Positions 50,133-63,234 of a stretch of DNA of 64,000 nucleotides are shown piece after piece. The notes under the pieces are model-generated. The model was not told where the DNA came from. It made no database searches and saw only the letters and a list, made by a program, of their open reading frames with translations. The DNA comes from Flaccisagitta enflata (taxonomy: Eukaryota; Chaetognatha; Sagittoidea; Aphragmophora), in assembly GCA_965153355.1 (NCBI GenBank), contig OZ231127.1, positions 83,700,001 through 83,764,000 of the forward strand. The letters run 5' to 3'. The first letter of the stretch is position 1. Each line of letters starts with the position of its first letter. The translations under genes and the position numbers were made by a program.

Positions 50133-52160
50133 TAATGTAGCAACACAGTTCTTAAGAGAAGCTCTTTCACCGTTTCTTTATCTGCCTCCCAAAATGCATT
50201 AAGTCTGTATTTACGAGTGTGTCAGTCTATCTATTGAAGCGTTTCTGGGTATTAGTATTGGTCTGTTTTCAAAGCTTCCAACTGAGTTTCAACCTAACGT
50301 TTGTAACGCCTTTTAAACGCTTTGACGCGGTGCTTTTGCCTTTGCCTTTGTCACAAAGCACAATGACAACGGTTGCTTTTATTCATTCATCAATTTATTC
50401 AGCTTTAACACTTTCTCATTTGAATTCCAGTTCCCGGCTTTAAATATATACGAGTCTCTATGTCGTGTAGAAAAAGAAGGCAAAAATGGAAAGAAAATGA
50501 AAAAAAAAAGAAAACAGGAGAAGAGAAGTCATATTCAGGGGAAGAAAATATATGTTTTTTTTTTTACAACAAATTAGGAGGTTTTTTTTTCTTGAGAGAG
50601 TAATTTAAGTTTTGAAAAGAATGAATAGGTAATACAGGCAAATGTCATGGTTCCACAGCATGCTTGAGGGCCCGACTTTCTGCCAATCTACGTTGGCCCA
50701 AGCTTCAGATACATCATTATACATGAATTAAATGGTTCAAGGACATTCATAACTACCCAGTGCATAATTTCAAACCATTTTTTGTGACCCTCCCTACCCC
50801 TAGGGGGTCTAAAAATTTGATCAAAGGGCTCTTTTTGGCTTGTCTCCATTCTGTCTCCAGTAGAAAATAGCAAGCAAATCAAATCAAAAAATGTCTTATC
50901 ATATGATATTATGAGTTTTCATCGACCTTTAGCAATCCCTCAGTATACACAAAAAATTTCCACTCATTACCCAAACAATAAAATATCAAAAAATGGTGTA
51001 AATATCAAATTTTCCCTTCCTCGATTTTTTTGCTTTTTTTCTCTCAAAGCTGAACATTATGATATTTATTTTTTTTAAACTCATTTTGCTTAAACTTTAA
51101 GCATTTTTTCTTTTACCATTCGATGGAAAACAACTTGAGGGACATTTCCCCCCATTTTCATGCTGTTGGGTTGATCCTAAGGAGAGAAATGAAATTTCTT
51201 TTGGAGCGTATCAATTCGCGCACACCCCCAGATTTGTTCCTAACGCATACCTAACGCTTAAGATATGCCACTATGGCGTGAAAACGACACAATTTACACA
51301 GAATCTGATCACACCACGTGATAGAGCGTGAAATTTTGAATCTACACTGAAAATTTCAAGTCTTAACTGCCAGACGTTTGGTCACACTGAAATTTTACAT
51401 TTTGTCAGTCCTGAAGTGTGAACAGAATTGATACGCTCATTGACGGCTCATCGTAGTTAATTCTTTGTTTCCACACAGCGCTTCTCACACAAATGCGCGA
51501 TGCTTTTGTGTCTTAATTTGGTAAAATTTTTAAAAATTAAAATTGACATATCTCAGGAATTGTTCGAGCTAGCCCATTGAAATTTTGCATGGTTGATACC
51601 TAGACCAAAAGGGTCCGTTGCCTAGATTCTGATGCGACCTAAAAAATGTTATGCAGTCCAACCAGACCAACCAGCCTACCAGACGAAAAAATTAAAAAAT
51701 GGCATAACTTCCATAATAATTGTCCGATCTGGTTGAAATTTTGCATGAAGCTTCCTTTAAAGGTTCCTCATCACTGGCTTTAATAAGCGCTTGGGTAAAA
51801 AAATTTTTCTCCAACAGCCCACCCAGCCAGAAATGGTACTTATAGAGATTTTTTTAAAAAACTAAAAAATTAAAAATTTCTTAGCAACATATGATCACAC
51901 ATGATTGCTTGAACGTTATCAATAAGAATTTTACTGTCATATTGATTTCTTTATTGTATTTAGCTAAATTCTTTAGTAATAAAACTGCCTATAATACCTT
52001 TTTAAGCCTAATTTGCATGAAAAATGAGCGTACTTAAGAAAATCCAAGTATGGATCCATATGTAATAATAGCTAGGCTACATAATGATGTATGATTTTCT
52101 TCAATTTTCCAACATGTAAAATTGACGAATTCCACCCGTCCTCAGTTGGCTTAGCATGAC
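50133..52160. other. Anonymous AT-rich stretch
   Basis: About 2 kb without tandem arrays or recognisable genes. GTTGAAATTTTGCATG-type sequence occurs twice (near 51577 and 51735) in otherwise diverged context, suggesting an old duplication. Confidence 0.55.
51204..51438. mobile_element. Possible small inverted-repeat element, 235 bp
   Basis: GAGCGTATCAATTCGCGCACAC at the left against GTGTGAACAGAATTGATACGCTC at the right. No convincing TSD, so only tentatively mobile. Confidence 0.35.
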
Positions 52161-52165
52161 ACCAG

Positions 52166-54667
52166 CCTACACACAGTCCCTCAAATCCCACCCTGATGGG
52201 AAAAAAAACACCTAACGGCCCTTTATCCCACTAAAGCCACCTACACAGTCCCTCAAATCCCACCCTGATGGGAAAAAAAACACCTAACGGCCCTTTATCC
52301 CACTAAAGCCACCTACACAGTCCCTCAAATCCCACCCTGATGGGAAAAAAACACCTAACGGCCCTTTATCCCACTAAAGCCACCTACACAGTCCCTCAAA
52401 TCCCACCCTGATGGGAAAAAAACACCTAACGGCCCTTTATCCCACTAAAGCCACCTACACAGTCCCTCAAATCCCACCCTGATGGGAAAAAAACACCTAA
52501 CGGCCCTTTATCCCACTAAAGCCACCTACACAGTCCCTCAAATCCCACCCTGATGGGAAAAAAACACCTAACGGCCCTTTATCCCACTAAAGCCACCTAC
52601 ACAGTCCCTCAAATCCCACCCTGATGGGAAAAAAACACCTAACGGCCCTTTATCCCACTAAAGCCACCTACACAGTCCCTCAAATCCCACCCTGATGGGA
52701 AAAAAACACCTAACGGCCCTTTATCCCACTAAAGCCACCTACACAGTCCCTCAAATCCCACCCTGATGGGAAAAAAAACACCTAACGGCCCTTTATCCCA
52801 CTAAAGCCACCTACACAGTCCCTCAAATCCCACCCTGATGGGAAAAAAAACACCTAACGGCCCTTTATCCCACTAAAGCCACCTACACAGTCCCTCAAAT
52901 CCCACCCTGATGGGAAAAAAAACACCTAACGGCCCTTTATCCCACTAAAGCCACCTACACAGTCCCTCAAATCCCACCCTGATGGGAAAAAAACACCTAA
53001 CGGCCCTTTATCCCACTAAAGCCACCTACACAGTCCCTCAAATCCCACCCTGATGGGAAAAAAAACACCTAACGGCCCTTTATCCCACTAAAGCCACCTA
53101 CACAGTCCCTCAAATCCCACCCTGATGGTAAAAAAACACCTAACGGCCCTTTATCCCACTAAAGCCACCTACACAGTCCCTCAAATCCCACCCTGATGGG
53201 AAAAAACACTAACGGCCCTTTATCCCACTAAAGCCACCTACACAGTCCTCAAATCCCACCCTGATGGGAAAAAAACACCTAACGGCCTTTATCCACTAAA
53301 GCCACCTACAGTCCTCAAATCCCACCCTGATGGGAAAAAACACCTAACGGCCCTTTATCCCACTAAAGCCACCTACACAGTCCCTCAAATCCCACCCTGA
53401 TGGGAAAAAAACACCTAACGGCCCTTTATCCCACTAAAGCCACCTACACAGTCCCTCAAATCCCACCCTGATGGGAAAAAACACCTAACGGCCCTTTATC
53501 ACTAAAGCCACCTACACAGTCCCTCAAATCCCACACTGATGGGAAAAAAACACCTAACGGCCCTTTATCCCACTAAAGCCACCTACACAGTCCCTCAAAT
53601 CCCACCCTGATGGGAAAAAAACACCTAACGGCCCTTTATCCCACTAAAGCCACCTACACAGTCCCTCAAATCCCACCCTGATGGGAAAAAAACACCTAAC
53701 GGCCCTTTATCCCACTAAAGCCACCTACACAGTCCCTCAAATCCCACCCTGATGGGAAAAAAACACCTAACGGCCCTTTATCCCACTAAAGCCACCTACA
53801 CAGTCCCTCAAATCCCACCCAGATGGGTAAATGACTCCAAACGGCCCTTTATCCCACTAAAGCCACCTACACAGTCCCTCAAATCCCACCCTGATGGGAA
53901 AAAAACACCTAACGGCCCTTTATCCCACTAAAGCCACCTACACAGTCCCTCAAATCCCACCCTGATGGGAAAAAAACACCTAACGGCCCTTTATCCCACT
54001 AAAGCCACCTACACAGTCCCTCAAATCCCACCCTGATGGGAAAAAAACACCTAACGGCCCTTTATCCCACTAAAGCCACCTACACAGTCCCTCAAATCCC
54101 ACCCTGATGGGAAAAAAACACCTAACGGCCCTTTATCCCACTAAAGCCACCTACACAGTCCCTCAAATCCCACCCTGATGGGAAAAAAACACCTAACGGC
54201 CCTTTATCCCACTAAAGCCACCTACACAGTCCCTCAAATCCCACCCTGATGGGAAAAAAACACCTAACGGCCCTTTATCCCACTAAAGCCACCTACACAG
54301 TCCCTCAAATCCCACCCTGATGGGAAAAAAACACCTAACGGCCCTTTATCCCACTAAAGCCACCTACACAGTCCCTCAAATCCCACCCTGATGGGAAAAA
54401 AACACCTAACGGCCCTTTATCCCACTAAAGCCACCTACACAGTCCCTCAAATCCCACCCTGATGGGAAAAAAACACCTAACGGCCCTTTATCCCACTAAA
54501 GCCACCTACACAGTCCCTCAAATCCCACCCTGATGGGAAAAAAACACCTAACGGCCCTTTATCCCACTAAAGCCACCTACACAGTCCCTCAAATCCCACC
54601 CTGATGGGAAAAAAACACCTAACGGCCCTTTATCCCACTAAAGCCACCTACACAGTCCCTCAAATCC
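52166..54667 (+). repeat. 72-bp satellite array, ~35 units
   Basis: Head-to-tail units: CCTACACAGTCCCTCAAATC, CCACCCTGATGGGAAAAAAA, CACCTAACGGCCCTTTATCC, CACTAAAGCCA. CACAGTC at 52174 and 52246 gives 72 bp; the A-run varies from 6 to 8, so most units are 71-72 bp. A small-deletion cluster lies at 53190-53500 and one variant unit (CAGATGGGTAAATGACTCC) at 53820. High homogeneity implies recent amplification or conversion. Confidence 0.99.
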
Positions 54668-55765
54668 TCCTAAGCTTGACCTTTGCCCCCATCCCCACCC
54701 ACCTCCAAATTTTTATTTTTTCCTATTTTCTGAGCAGAAATAAACTATTTTCTTCCTCTTTCATAATTGCAAATGAATCACAAACGTAGAGTTCATCCTT
54801 TTTGAGTTGAGCTGGAGTAGAATTTTTTGTGACGAATCTGTGTACTTAGAGTTTCTTGTTGATCAACGATGGGGAAGTGTGGAAAGAGCGATTCTGTCCA
54901 ACCACATCTGTGACTGCTTTATGCAAATGAGATCGACGCAGAAGTAAGAACAAGGCTCCAACCCAGGAATCAAGATGGCAACATGACAAAAGATAAACTG
55001 TTACACATCATGATTCCCAGGATGGCGCCCCTTGTTTTTTTTTATTTGGGGTTTGTATTTGCAACAGTATTAGCCATGGAAAAAGTCATGAATACTTTTT
55101 GTGTACTCAATCTATGGGAGCTTAATCAAAACGTCTTCAGGCAAGTAATCAATGCTTAGCAAAATTTCATGCCTCCTTGGAAACATGATTGAAGCTTAAT
55201 CAAAACGTCTTCAGGCAAGTAATCAATGCTTAGCATAATTTCATGCCTCCTTGGAAACATGATTGAAGACATCATATTCTGCCTTTTTTTTTAAATTTTG
55301 CCTTGTACTTTTAGGGACGCCATCATATAAATCTTATTCAGAATTGATATTCAAGAAATATTTGCGATATGTGCGATATGTTGGATATTATTTGATGCAA
55401 ACAGAAATTGGAAGCAGGCTCATTCAATGATGCATGCTATTTTGATCAAAAGGCAAATTGAAAATACTGATTTTGATTTTTTTTCATAAAAACAAATTTC
55501 AACTTCTTTACTTCAAAAAATGGACACTACTTGTAAGATGAAAAACGGAAAGGAAAGGAAATGAAAATGAAAATGAAAATGAAATGAAAAGGAAATGAAA
55601 TCCAACTTGCAAGCAGTTCATTTTTTGAAGTCACTTTATTATATCATTCTGATGGAAAAATTCTTAAATGCAGGCTGAATAGCTAACATCAATTTGGTCA
55701 TAAAAAAAATTCCAAAAAGGTTATAAAAGAATATCTAAGTTCTTTTTCTTTATTGAGGATTAAAA
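54668..55765. other. Anonymous stretch with a 74-bp direct repeat
   Basis: GCTTAATCAAAACGTCTTCA, GGCAAGTAATCAATGCTTAG, TTTCATGCCTCCTTGGAAAC, ATGATTGAA occurs twice in tandem (about 55120-55267). A GAAATGAAAATGAAAAT run is at 55545-55600. No RAG2-like or other gene seen. Confidence 0.6.
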
Positions 55766-55767
55766 GA

Positions 55768-56372
55768 TACACGTCTTTGCACCTGATAATTGAATTTGGT
55801 GTCTTTGCGGCTGCTTAATGTTATTGGTGTCTTTGCACCTGATAATAAAAAATGGTATCTTTGCATCTAATCATGTGAATTGGTGTCTTTGCACCTGATC
55901 ATCAAATTTGTTGTCTTTGCACCTGATTAATGTAGTTGGTGTCTTTGCACCTGATAATCAAATATGGTGTCTTTGCACCTAATCATGAAAATTGGTGTCT
56001 TTGCACCTGATAATCAAATTAGGTGTCTTTGCACCTGATAATTGAATTTGGTGTCTTTGCACCTAATTAATGTAGTTGGTGTCTTTGCACCTGATTATCA
56101 AATATGGTGTCTTTGCATCTAATCATGAAAATTGGTGTCTTTGCACCTGATAATCAAATTTGGTGTCTTTGCACCTGATTTTTGAATTTGGTGTCTTTGC
56201 ACCTGAATTATGTAATTGGTGTCTTTGCACCTGATAATCAAATATGGTGTCTTTGCACCTAATTATGAAAATTGGTGTCTTTGCACCTGATAATCAAATT
56301 TGGTCTCTTTGCACCTGTTAATCGAATTTGGTGTCTATGCACCTGATAATCAAATTTGGTGTCTTCGCACCT
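55768..56372. repeat. 28-bp minisatellite (GGTGTCTTTGCACC)
   Basis: About 21 units of TTGGTGTCTTTGCACCTGAT + AATCAAAT with substitutions in the second half; the core GGTGTCTTTGCACC has matching GGTG/CACC ends. The array stops about 45 bp from the stop codon of the RAG1-like relic. Confidence 0.96.
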
Positions 56373-56416
56373 CTACGTAATATATATTCTACATTGCTCC
56401 CACAAAAAAAAATTGA

Positions 56417-57315
56417 TTAGTACAAGAGGTTGATACACTTATTGCAAGTATGATTCAACCTCATCTTCAAGATCTTGCTTTTGTTGCTCCACCATGGTAT
56501 TGCTACTTTGTCTTTTGTAGGACATGACACTGTCCAATGCTCCCCAGCCATAAGACATCTGCTACAAAAAGGCTTTCTTTTGAATTGCAAGAGCTTAGGA
56601 TTAGAAAGAACTTGCAGCCGGTTAACAACATCCAGAATGTTGGCATCTAGGGAAACCTGTCGAGCAAATCTTTCGCTGTAGCGCCGAACTAATTTGTTTA
56701 ACCCCTCCAATCCTTGCTCTGACATCTTTCCTAGTCCATAACCATCATACAGCTCAATCAATTGAAATGAATGACCCAAAACCATGTGTGCGGTCTCACT
56801 GATGGACACAGTTGCAAACTTGCTTCGTAAGTGTATGTATGTCTCGGTGCATATTGATTTTAATCTCCGAAAATCAACCTGCCTCTTTGAGGAAATGACT
56901 CGGAGGATGATGGAGAGGTTTTTGTGCAACTTTGTTATATCCTCCATTTGCTCAGCAGGAAAATGAGCCTTGAAAACAGGAATGAGTTTGTGAGAGAAAA
57001 ATTCCTTTGCCGCATTTCCTGTGTCTGAGGTACCACCCTTAGATGTTGGCGTGTCCATCAGAATCCCCGTGGCATGTTTCACTGCTTTAATCAGTATAGG
57101 TTGTGCTTCTTTCTCAGTAAAATTGATTTCAGGGTTTTTGGCAGCCTCATTTTGGGCATAAAACTTGTACATCAACTTTTGAAAAAACGTGTACACTCGT
57201 AGCATGCAATGGAGGGGTCGAGGAGCTAGGTTGACAGCTTGTTTTGTGAGAGGTTTGTTTGTGACTCCCTCTCTAGTTTTGTGATCTTTGGCCTTTTTGG
57301 TGATGGAGCCAATCT
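56417..57315 (-). pseudogene. RAG1-like relic, 3' segment (codons 473-771)
   Basis: Intact open frame of about 298 codons. It contains the HX4H pair, the DDE glutamate in MSEQGLEGLNKLVRRY (glutamate codon 56717-56719), an ARQ-S-N-NRL-SNPKLLQF helix-like tail as in RAG1/RAG1L, then FCSRCLMAGEHWTVSC and a final CNKC. The open frame extends upstream to 57553, but those extra ~79 codons lie in the retrotransposon LTR and are not transposase. No stop mutations have accumulated in this part, unlike the 5' segment. Confidence 0.85.
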
Positions 57316-57672
57316 TGAAGAAACCCAGAAAACCCAAAAACGCGTAGAAAAGCATCGGTATATATAATCGTATGAAAAGAGCGGTAGAATACAAAACACG
57401 GGCGAATGTACAGTCCAAAAGAACCGACGAGAGGTGAAAGTATAAGCGTATGAGTCTCAAAACATCTTCGCACGAAATATGATGAGAAAAGGAGAGAAAG
57501 CCGGAGCGACCAACCTTCGATGACGAGGTCCAGCACCCGACTGAGGAAGCCACCGTCCTCAGCTAACGTAGATAGTCAGTTGCTCACTTGTTCACGATTC
57601 GACGGTCACCACCGGCCCCGATCGCGCATACGCATTTACAAACGCAAACAAAAGTCAGGAGCGCTCTCAACA
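57316..57672 (-). repeat. 3' LTR
   Basis: 357 bp, TG...CA boundaries. A CGATTATATATACC TATA-like motif lies on the minus strand near 57358-57371. Its minus-strand open frame fuses by chance to the RAG1-like segment. Confidence 0.9.
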
Positions 57673-57690
57673 TCACTCTCCCACCCACCA
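57673..57690 (-). other. Candidate polypurine tract
   Basis: Minus strand TGGTGGGTGGGAGAGTGA ends directly at the 3' LTR, the expected position for plus-strand priming. Confidence 0.65.
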
Positions 57691-59466
57691 AGTCCGTTGT
57701 CCTCAATCGGACCACCTCCTCCGACATCACCGGAAATTCCGCAGCGCCGCAACCACCGAAGACGCTGATCCAGAAACGGCGCCGCCCTGCCGAGAGATGG
57801 CGCCATCAAAACCGGAAATCGCGTTGCGTTGATGATCCACTCCGATGAGATGAACAATGAGTCCGATGCGATGCGAAGAGAAGGCTTTAATGGCGATTAT
57901 TTCGAGGCGATGTTGCGTCGTAGTCATAGATACCGACGATGACAGCTCCCGTCAAGCGTAGACGCACATTGTCGATCAGCCAAAGTAGAATAACGTAGAC
58001 TGCTATCACTCAAGTAATGAATGTAGAGGGCCAATTAAGACTTCGCAGAATTTCACTGTGGTATGTACCAATAGTACATAACTATTGACTAACCTTGACT
58101 GTTCAAGGGTATTCTCATGACTGCTACCATTCACGGTAAGTTAGAAAACGAATCACTACAAGCATTTAAAACAATCATCCTGCCACGCGGGTCTTAAAAT
58201 CATAAGCTGCACTCAACGATCACTCACTGGACAGAAGGATATTTCGCTCAATGCACACGGCGGCACGCTCCTTGCATCATAACTCGCAAAGGAGAAATGT
58301 ATTGCTAGAGGTGCAGCAGCGGTAAGAGCAAGTCCAACTGCCATTGCGAGATGAAAATTCTGCTTCGATCGAATACCACTTAGGTATGACAAACGTAACA
58401 ACAAAGAATACTATCTGTATACTCTACTCTCGGAGAATTAGGCAATTTCAAATCATATTCACTGACAGAAGAGAATCGACGCTGTCGCTGATAGAAACCG
58501 AGGAAAACGTAAATGCGCGCAGAGCGGCGACTTCATTCAAACATCATTAAACCCAAGTAAACTTGCATCCATCGAAAGGGAAAATGGTCGACCAAAAAGA
58601 TAGTGATTCCTAAATCGAAGGCGACTGTTCGCCACTGAAAGAGAAATCCGATTTGAACTTGACCTTATCTCCATTGCCTCCAACTAAACCTGATACTACA
58701 AGAGTAAAAGGGAGAAAAGTTGGCACAAGGTTTCGGGCTTCCCTTAGACGCTCAGACAAGTACAAGCCTTGTTAACGGCATCCGACAGGTGCTCCGCCTA
58801 GGCCAGGAGAAGAGAGAAAATGAGAAAATGAGAGATAGAAAGTAGAAAGAGGGGGGAAAATGAGAAAGAATTGAGAAAGAAAGAGTGGGGGATGAACTCG
58901 TTTCAAAAGGCGCCGCTCCAAAAAATGAAAACAAAAATGATGATGCATGATGATGAAATGAAATGAAGCGCGAAGACGTAAAAAGATGTGGAGATATGAA
59001 ATGCTAGTGAATCTCGTCGGCTGCCTTAGTCGATCACTTCTAAAGATTTCTTAATTTATGAGTGGAAATTGTGAAAACAAACGTCGTCGTCGCTGCCGCT
59101 TTCGTCCGGCGGCTACGTCTTAATTGGACAACAGCTCAACACCTTTCGTGTCTTAACAATGGGGCCTAGGATCCTGTTGCCCGCTAGGTAACTTCTAGGG
59201 CGGAAGTTCTAGGCTCTAGGGTAACGAGCCACCGGCTCAGTCTTACCCGTCCTTCTCCTGCACTCGATACTGCCACTATCGGCCCGAAGACGGCAGGCCC
59301 TCCTACTACGGCTGCACATCGACGACCAAAAAATGCAGCGATGACGGCGATAATTGAAGATGGGGAAGCGAAGCGACGTAGGCGATTAGAACTGCAAACT
59401 GGCCCGGGTACGAACACGACTTTAAAGAGTTGATGAAAACGTCGCGAAGCGTCGAACGAACGGCGC

Positions 59467-59485
59467 ATTCCCGGCCGATGCACCA
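59467..59485 (-). other. tRNA-Gly primer-binding site
   Basis: The plus strand reads ATTCCCGGCCGATGCACCA, the 3' end (TPsiC arm, acceptor, CCA) typical of an animal tRNA-Gly. The complementary minus strand, starting TGGTGC, lies 2 bp inside the 5' LTR, as expected for a retrotransposon primer site. Confidence 0.85.
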
Positions 59486-59487
59486 GA

Positions 59488-59842
59488 TGAAGAAACCCAG
59501 AAAACCCCAAAAACGCGTAGAAAAGCATCGGTATATATAATCGTATGAAAAGAGCGGTAGAATACAAAACGCGGGCGAATGTACAGTCCAAAATACCGAC
59601 GAGAGGTGAAGGTATAAGCGTATGAGTCCAAAAACATCTTCGCACGAAATATGATGAGAAAAGGAGAGAAAGCCGGAGCGACCAACCTTCGATGACGAGG
59701 TCCAGCACCCGACTGAGGAAGCCACCGTCCTCAGCTAACGTAGATAGTCAGTTGCTCACTTGTTCGATTCGACGGTCACCACCGGCCCCGATCGCGCATA
59801 CGCATTTACAAACGCAAACAAAAGTCAGGAGCGCTCTCAACA
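59488..59842 (-). repeat. 5' LTR
   Basis: 355 bp; same boundaries as the 3' LTR, with about ten substitutions and small indels between them (for example a TGTTCACGATTCG / TGTTCGATTCG difference). Confidence 0.9.
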
Positions 59843-61260
59843 ATCTCCTCATTATAAAGTATATTGAAAATTTCTTCGGCTCGTTCCAAGGACCGATTCA
59901 TTCTGAATCCAGATTTTATCATATCGATGTTCAGGCCATCCTCCTTGGAGCAAGTCCCTATCAAACAATAGGCACCCCCCAGCCCAGAAACTTCTTTTTG
60001 GGCTTTTCCATCCAAAAGTTTAAGGTCGACTGTATTTTCTACTGGGATGGCCTCCCGATTTGGCACAGGGATAAGCATTTCAGTGGCCTCGACTGCAGCT
60101 TTGTCTTTATCAAGTTCAGGGACAAATTGTTCCATGAGTTGGCGGTTTTCTTTACGTGCGAAAAGGCCATAAGGTCGGCAAGAGTTAACAGAGGCGTTGT
60201 TATTTGGTTCATATAGAACCTCACCATCAGCTGTTTGAACACTATCAAGGACAGCCACAACAGTCTCTCAATTTTGCGGGGATACACATGGTGCGGCACT
60301 TGGTCCGTCATTTTGAGAAGAGCTAGTCGGTGCATGTTGCATCTGATGTTGCCCCCCACTTCCATCAAACCCAGAGTACCATTTTGCTTTTAGTGGGAGG
60401 GATTTAACAGGATCCAAGTTTGGAACCTTGGCTTCTACTTCTGGAATCTGAAAAACCTGGCCAAGGGTTGTTTTGGCGATGTTCCAAAACTCAGCTTTGT
60501 AACCATCAAGAAATGGGGAAAAATCATAGCGCTCGCTTTTTTCAAAATCCTTTGTAATATTCATTGCTGGCAATATTGTGCCATACTGCAGCAGTCAAAG
60601 TCTAAGATTCGTGTATTGCGAGTCTGAAATTTCAAGCTCGTTGGTTTTCATGTAGAGCGCTTCTGCCTCACCCATATGTTTTTTTCTCCCGTACTCTTGA
60701 TCAAAAGTTTCATTGTAAATCGCCTTTCCAACTAAACCCAATGTTCGATTGTGGGTATAATTCAATTCTTGGAGCACCCTGCCACAAACTTGAGTGGGGG
60801 TCTTACCACCAAAGCTCTCCCCAGCCTCTTTAAGTTTTTCAATGATTGGTTGAAGCTTGTAGCGCTGAGCTCGCAAACAAACATCATCCATATCCTGAGT
60901 AGGACGTCCCTTTTGAGAGGATGAGTCACTCGTTTTTGGATCAGGGACCGTTCCATCGAGGACATCCACCATGCTGTTAGTGAGGGCTGGTTGCTGCAAA
61001 TCGTTTGCTGAAAGGGCCTTTTTTTACTTCTTTTTTCTCTCTCCCAATTTGTGGATTCGATTTTTCACCCTCTCTAGGACTCCTGGCATGCGTTTTTTCA
61101 AAGTGAGTGGGTTCTTTGAGCTCTTATCAGCAGCCTCAAACTGGTCAATAGCCCATTCTGCCGCATAAAGACTACTTTTGAATTCCTTGCTCTTTGCAAG
61201 TGCATCACTCAATGAAACTCGCCGGCGTTTGCTGGGCGTTGGCCCTTCCGTATCATCCAT
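59843..61260 (-). pseudogene. RAG1-like relic, 5' segment (codons 1-473)
   Basis: N-terminal ~220 codons: basic KRRR patch near residue 10, then Lys/Glu-rich sequence I do not recognise. After the second stop come residues leading to KWYSGFDGSGGQ, the first catalytic aspartate (codon 60364-60366). After the third stop: LLDGKAQKEV, the second aspartate (codon 60010-60012), followed after 15 residues by YCLIGTC. RAG1 has CX2C at this point, so the CX4C spacing is unusual. The segment ends at the LTR insertion site within an ILYNEEI stretch. All pieces share one reading frame, so there are stops but no frameshift here. Confidence 0.82.
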
Positions 61261-61405
61261 TTTGAATAAATCTCCGTCAGATCTTGACAAACGGAGAGCT
61301 GTGTTCGGACAAAAAACTTCAACTACCAAACGGATGAACTAACAGACCGACAGACGCAACCTCTTCAACAAGGTGCTTAAAAGAAGAAAAAAATTTAAAT
61401 AGAGA

Positions 61406-63234
<1,829 letters not shown>

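Larger units (their letters stand above)
57316..59842 (-). mobile_element. Non-autonomous LTR retrotransposon, 2,527 bp
   Basis: Two direct repeats of 357 and 355 bp, bounded in plus orientation by TG and CA, flank ~1.8 kb; ATCT duplicates at 57312-57315 and 59843-59846. Read on the minus strand, the 5' LTR is 59488-59842, then a 2-bp gap and a primer-binding site. A purine-rich tract abuts the 3' LTR. The LTRs differ at roughly ten positions, so insertion was not very recent. No gag, protease, reverse transcriptase or integrase recognised, so it is a TRIM/LARD-like element needing proteins in trans. Confidence 0.9.
56417..61260 (-). pseudogene. RAG1-like (RAG1L/Transib superfamily) transposase relic
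   Basis: Role by family: DDE transposase related to the RAG1 V(D)J recombinase. Start chosen at the first ATG (61258-61260), followed by a basic KRRR segment; stop TAA at 56417-56419. Removing the LTR insertion and one 4-bp TSD leaves 2,313 bp, exactly 771 codons in one frame. Composite positions: D299 in GFDG, D417 in LDGK, CX4C at 432-437, HX4H at 648-653, E671 in SEQGLE followed by NKLVRRY, and CX2CX5HX4C at 722-736. D417 to E671 is 254 residues, as between mouse RAG1 D708 and E962; HX4H matches the RAG1 zinc-binding H937/H942 pair. Defects: in-frame stops at codons 79 (TAA), 222 (TGA) and 331 (TGA), plus the insertion. Family placement is from motifs only; RAG1L versus Transib is unsettled, though the knuckle favours RAG1L. 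Confidence 0.85.

Noticed and set aside
52166-54667. CRISPR array
   Set aside because: Units are contiguous with no unique spacers, no cas genes are present and the DNA is eukaryotic; it is a tandem satellite.
54668-56400. RAG2-like kelch gene convergent to the RAG1-like relic
   Set aside because: No open frame above 60 codons with glycine-rich kelch spacing is present on the plus strand in this interval.
57316-57553. First ~79 codons of the 378-codon minus-strand frame as the N-terminus of the transposase
   Set aside because: This part lies in the 3' LTR and recurs in the 5' LTR at 59.5-59.7 kb; the true upstream coding sequence is on the far side of the insertion.
58213-58404. gag or pol fragments inside the LTR element
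   Set aside because: Internal frames are at most about 60-70 codons and show no zinc knuckle, protease, reverse transcriptase or integrase motif.
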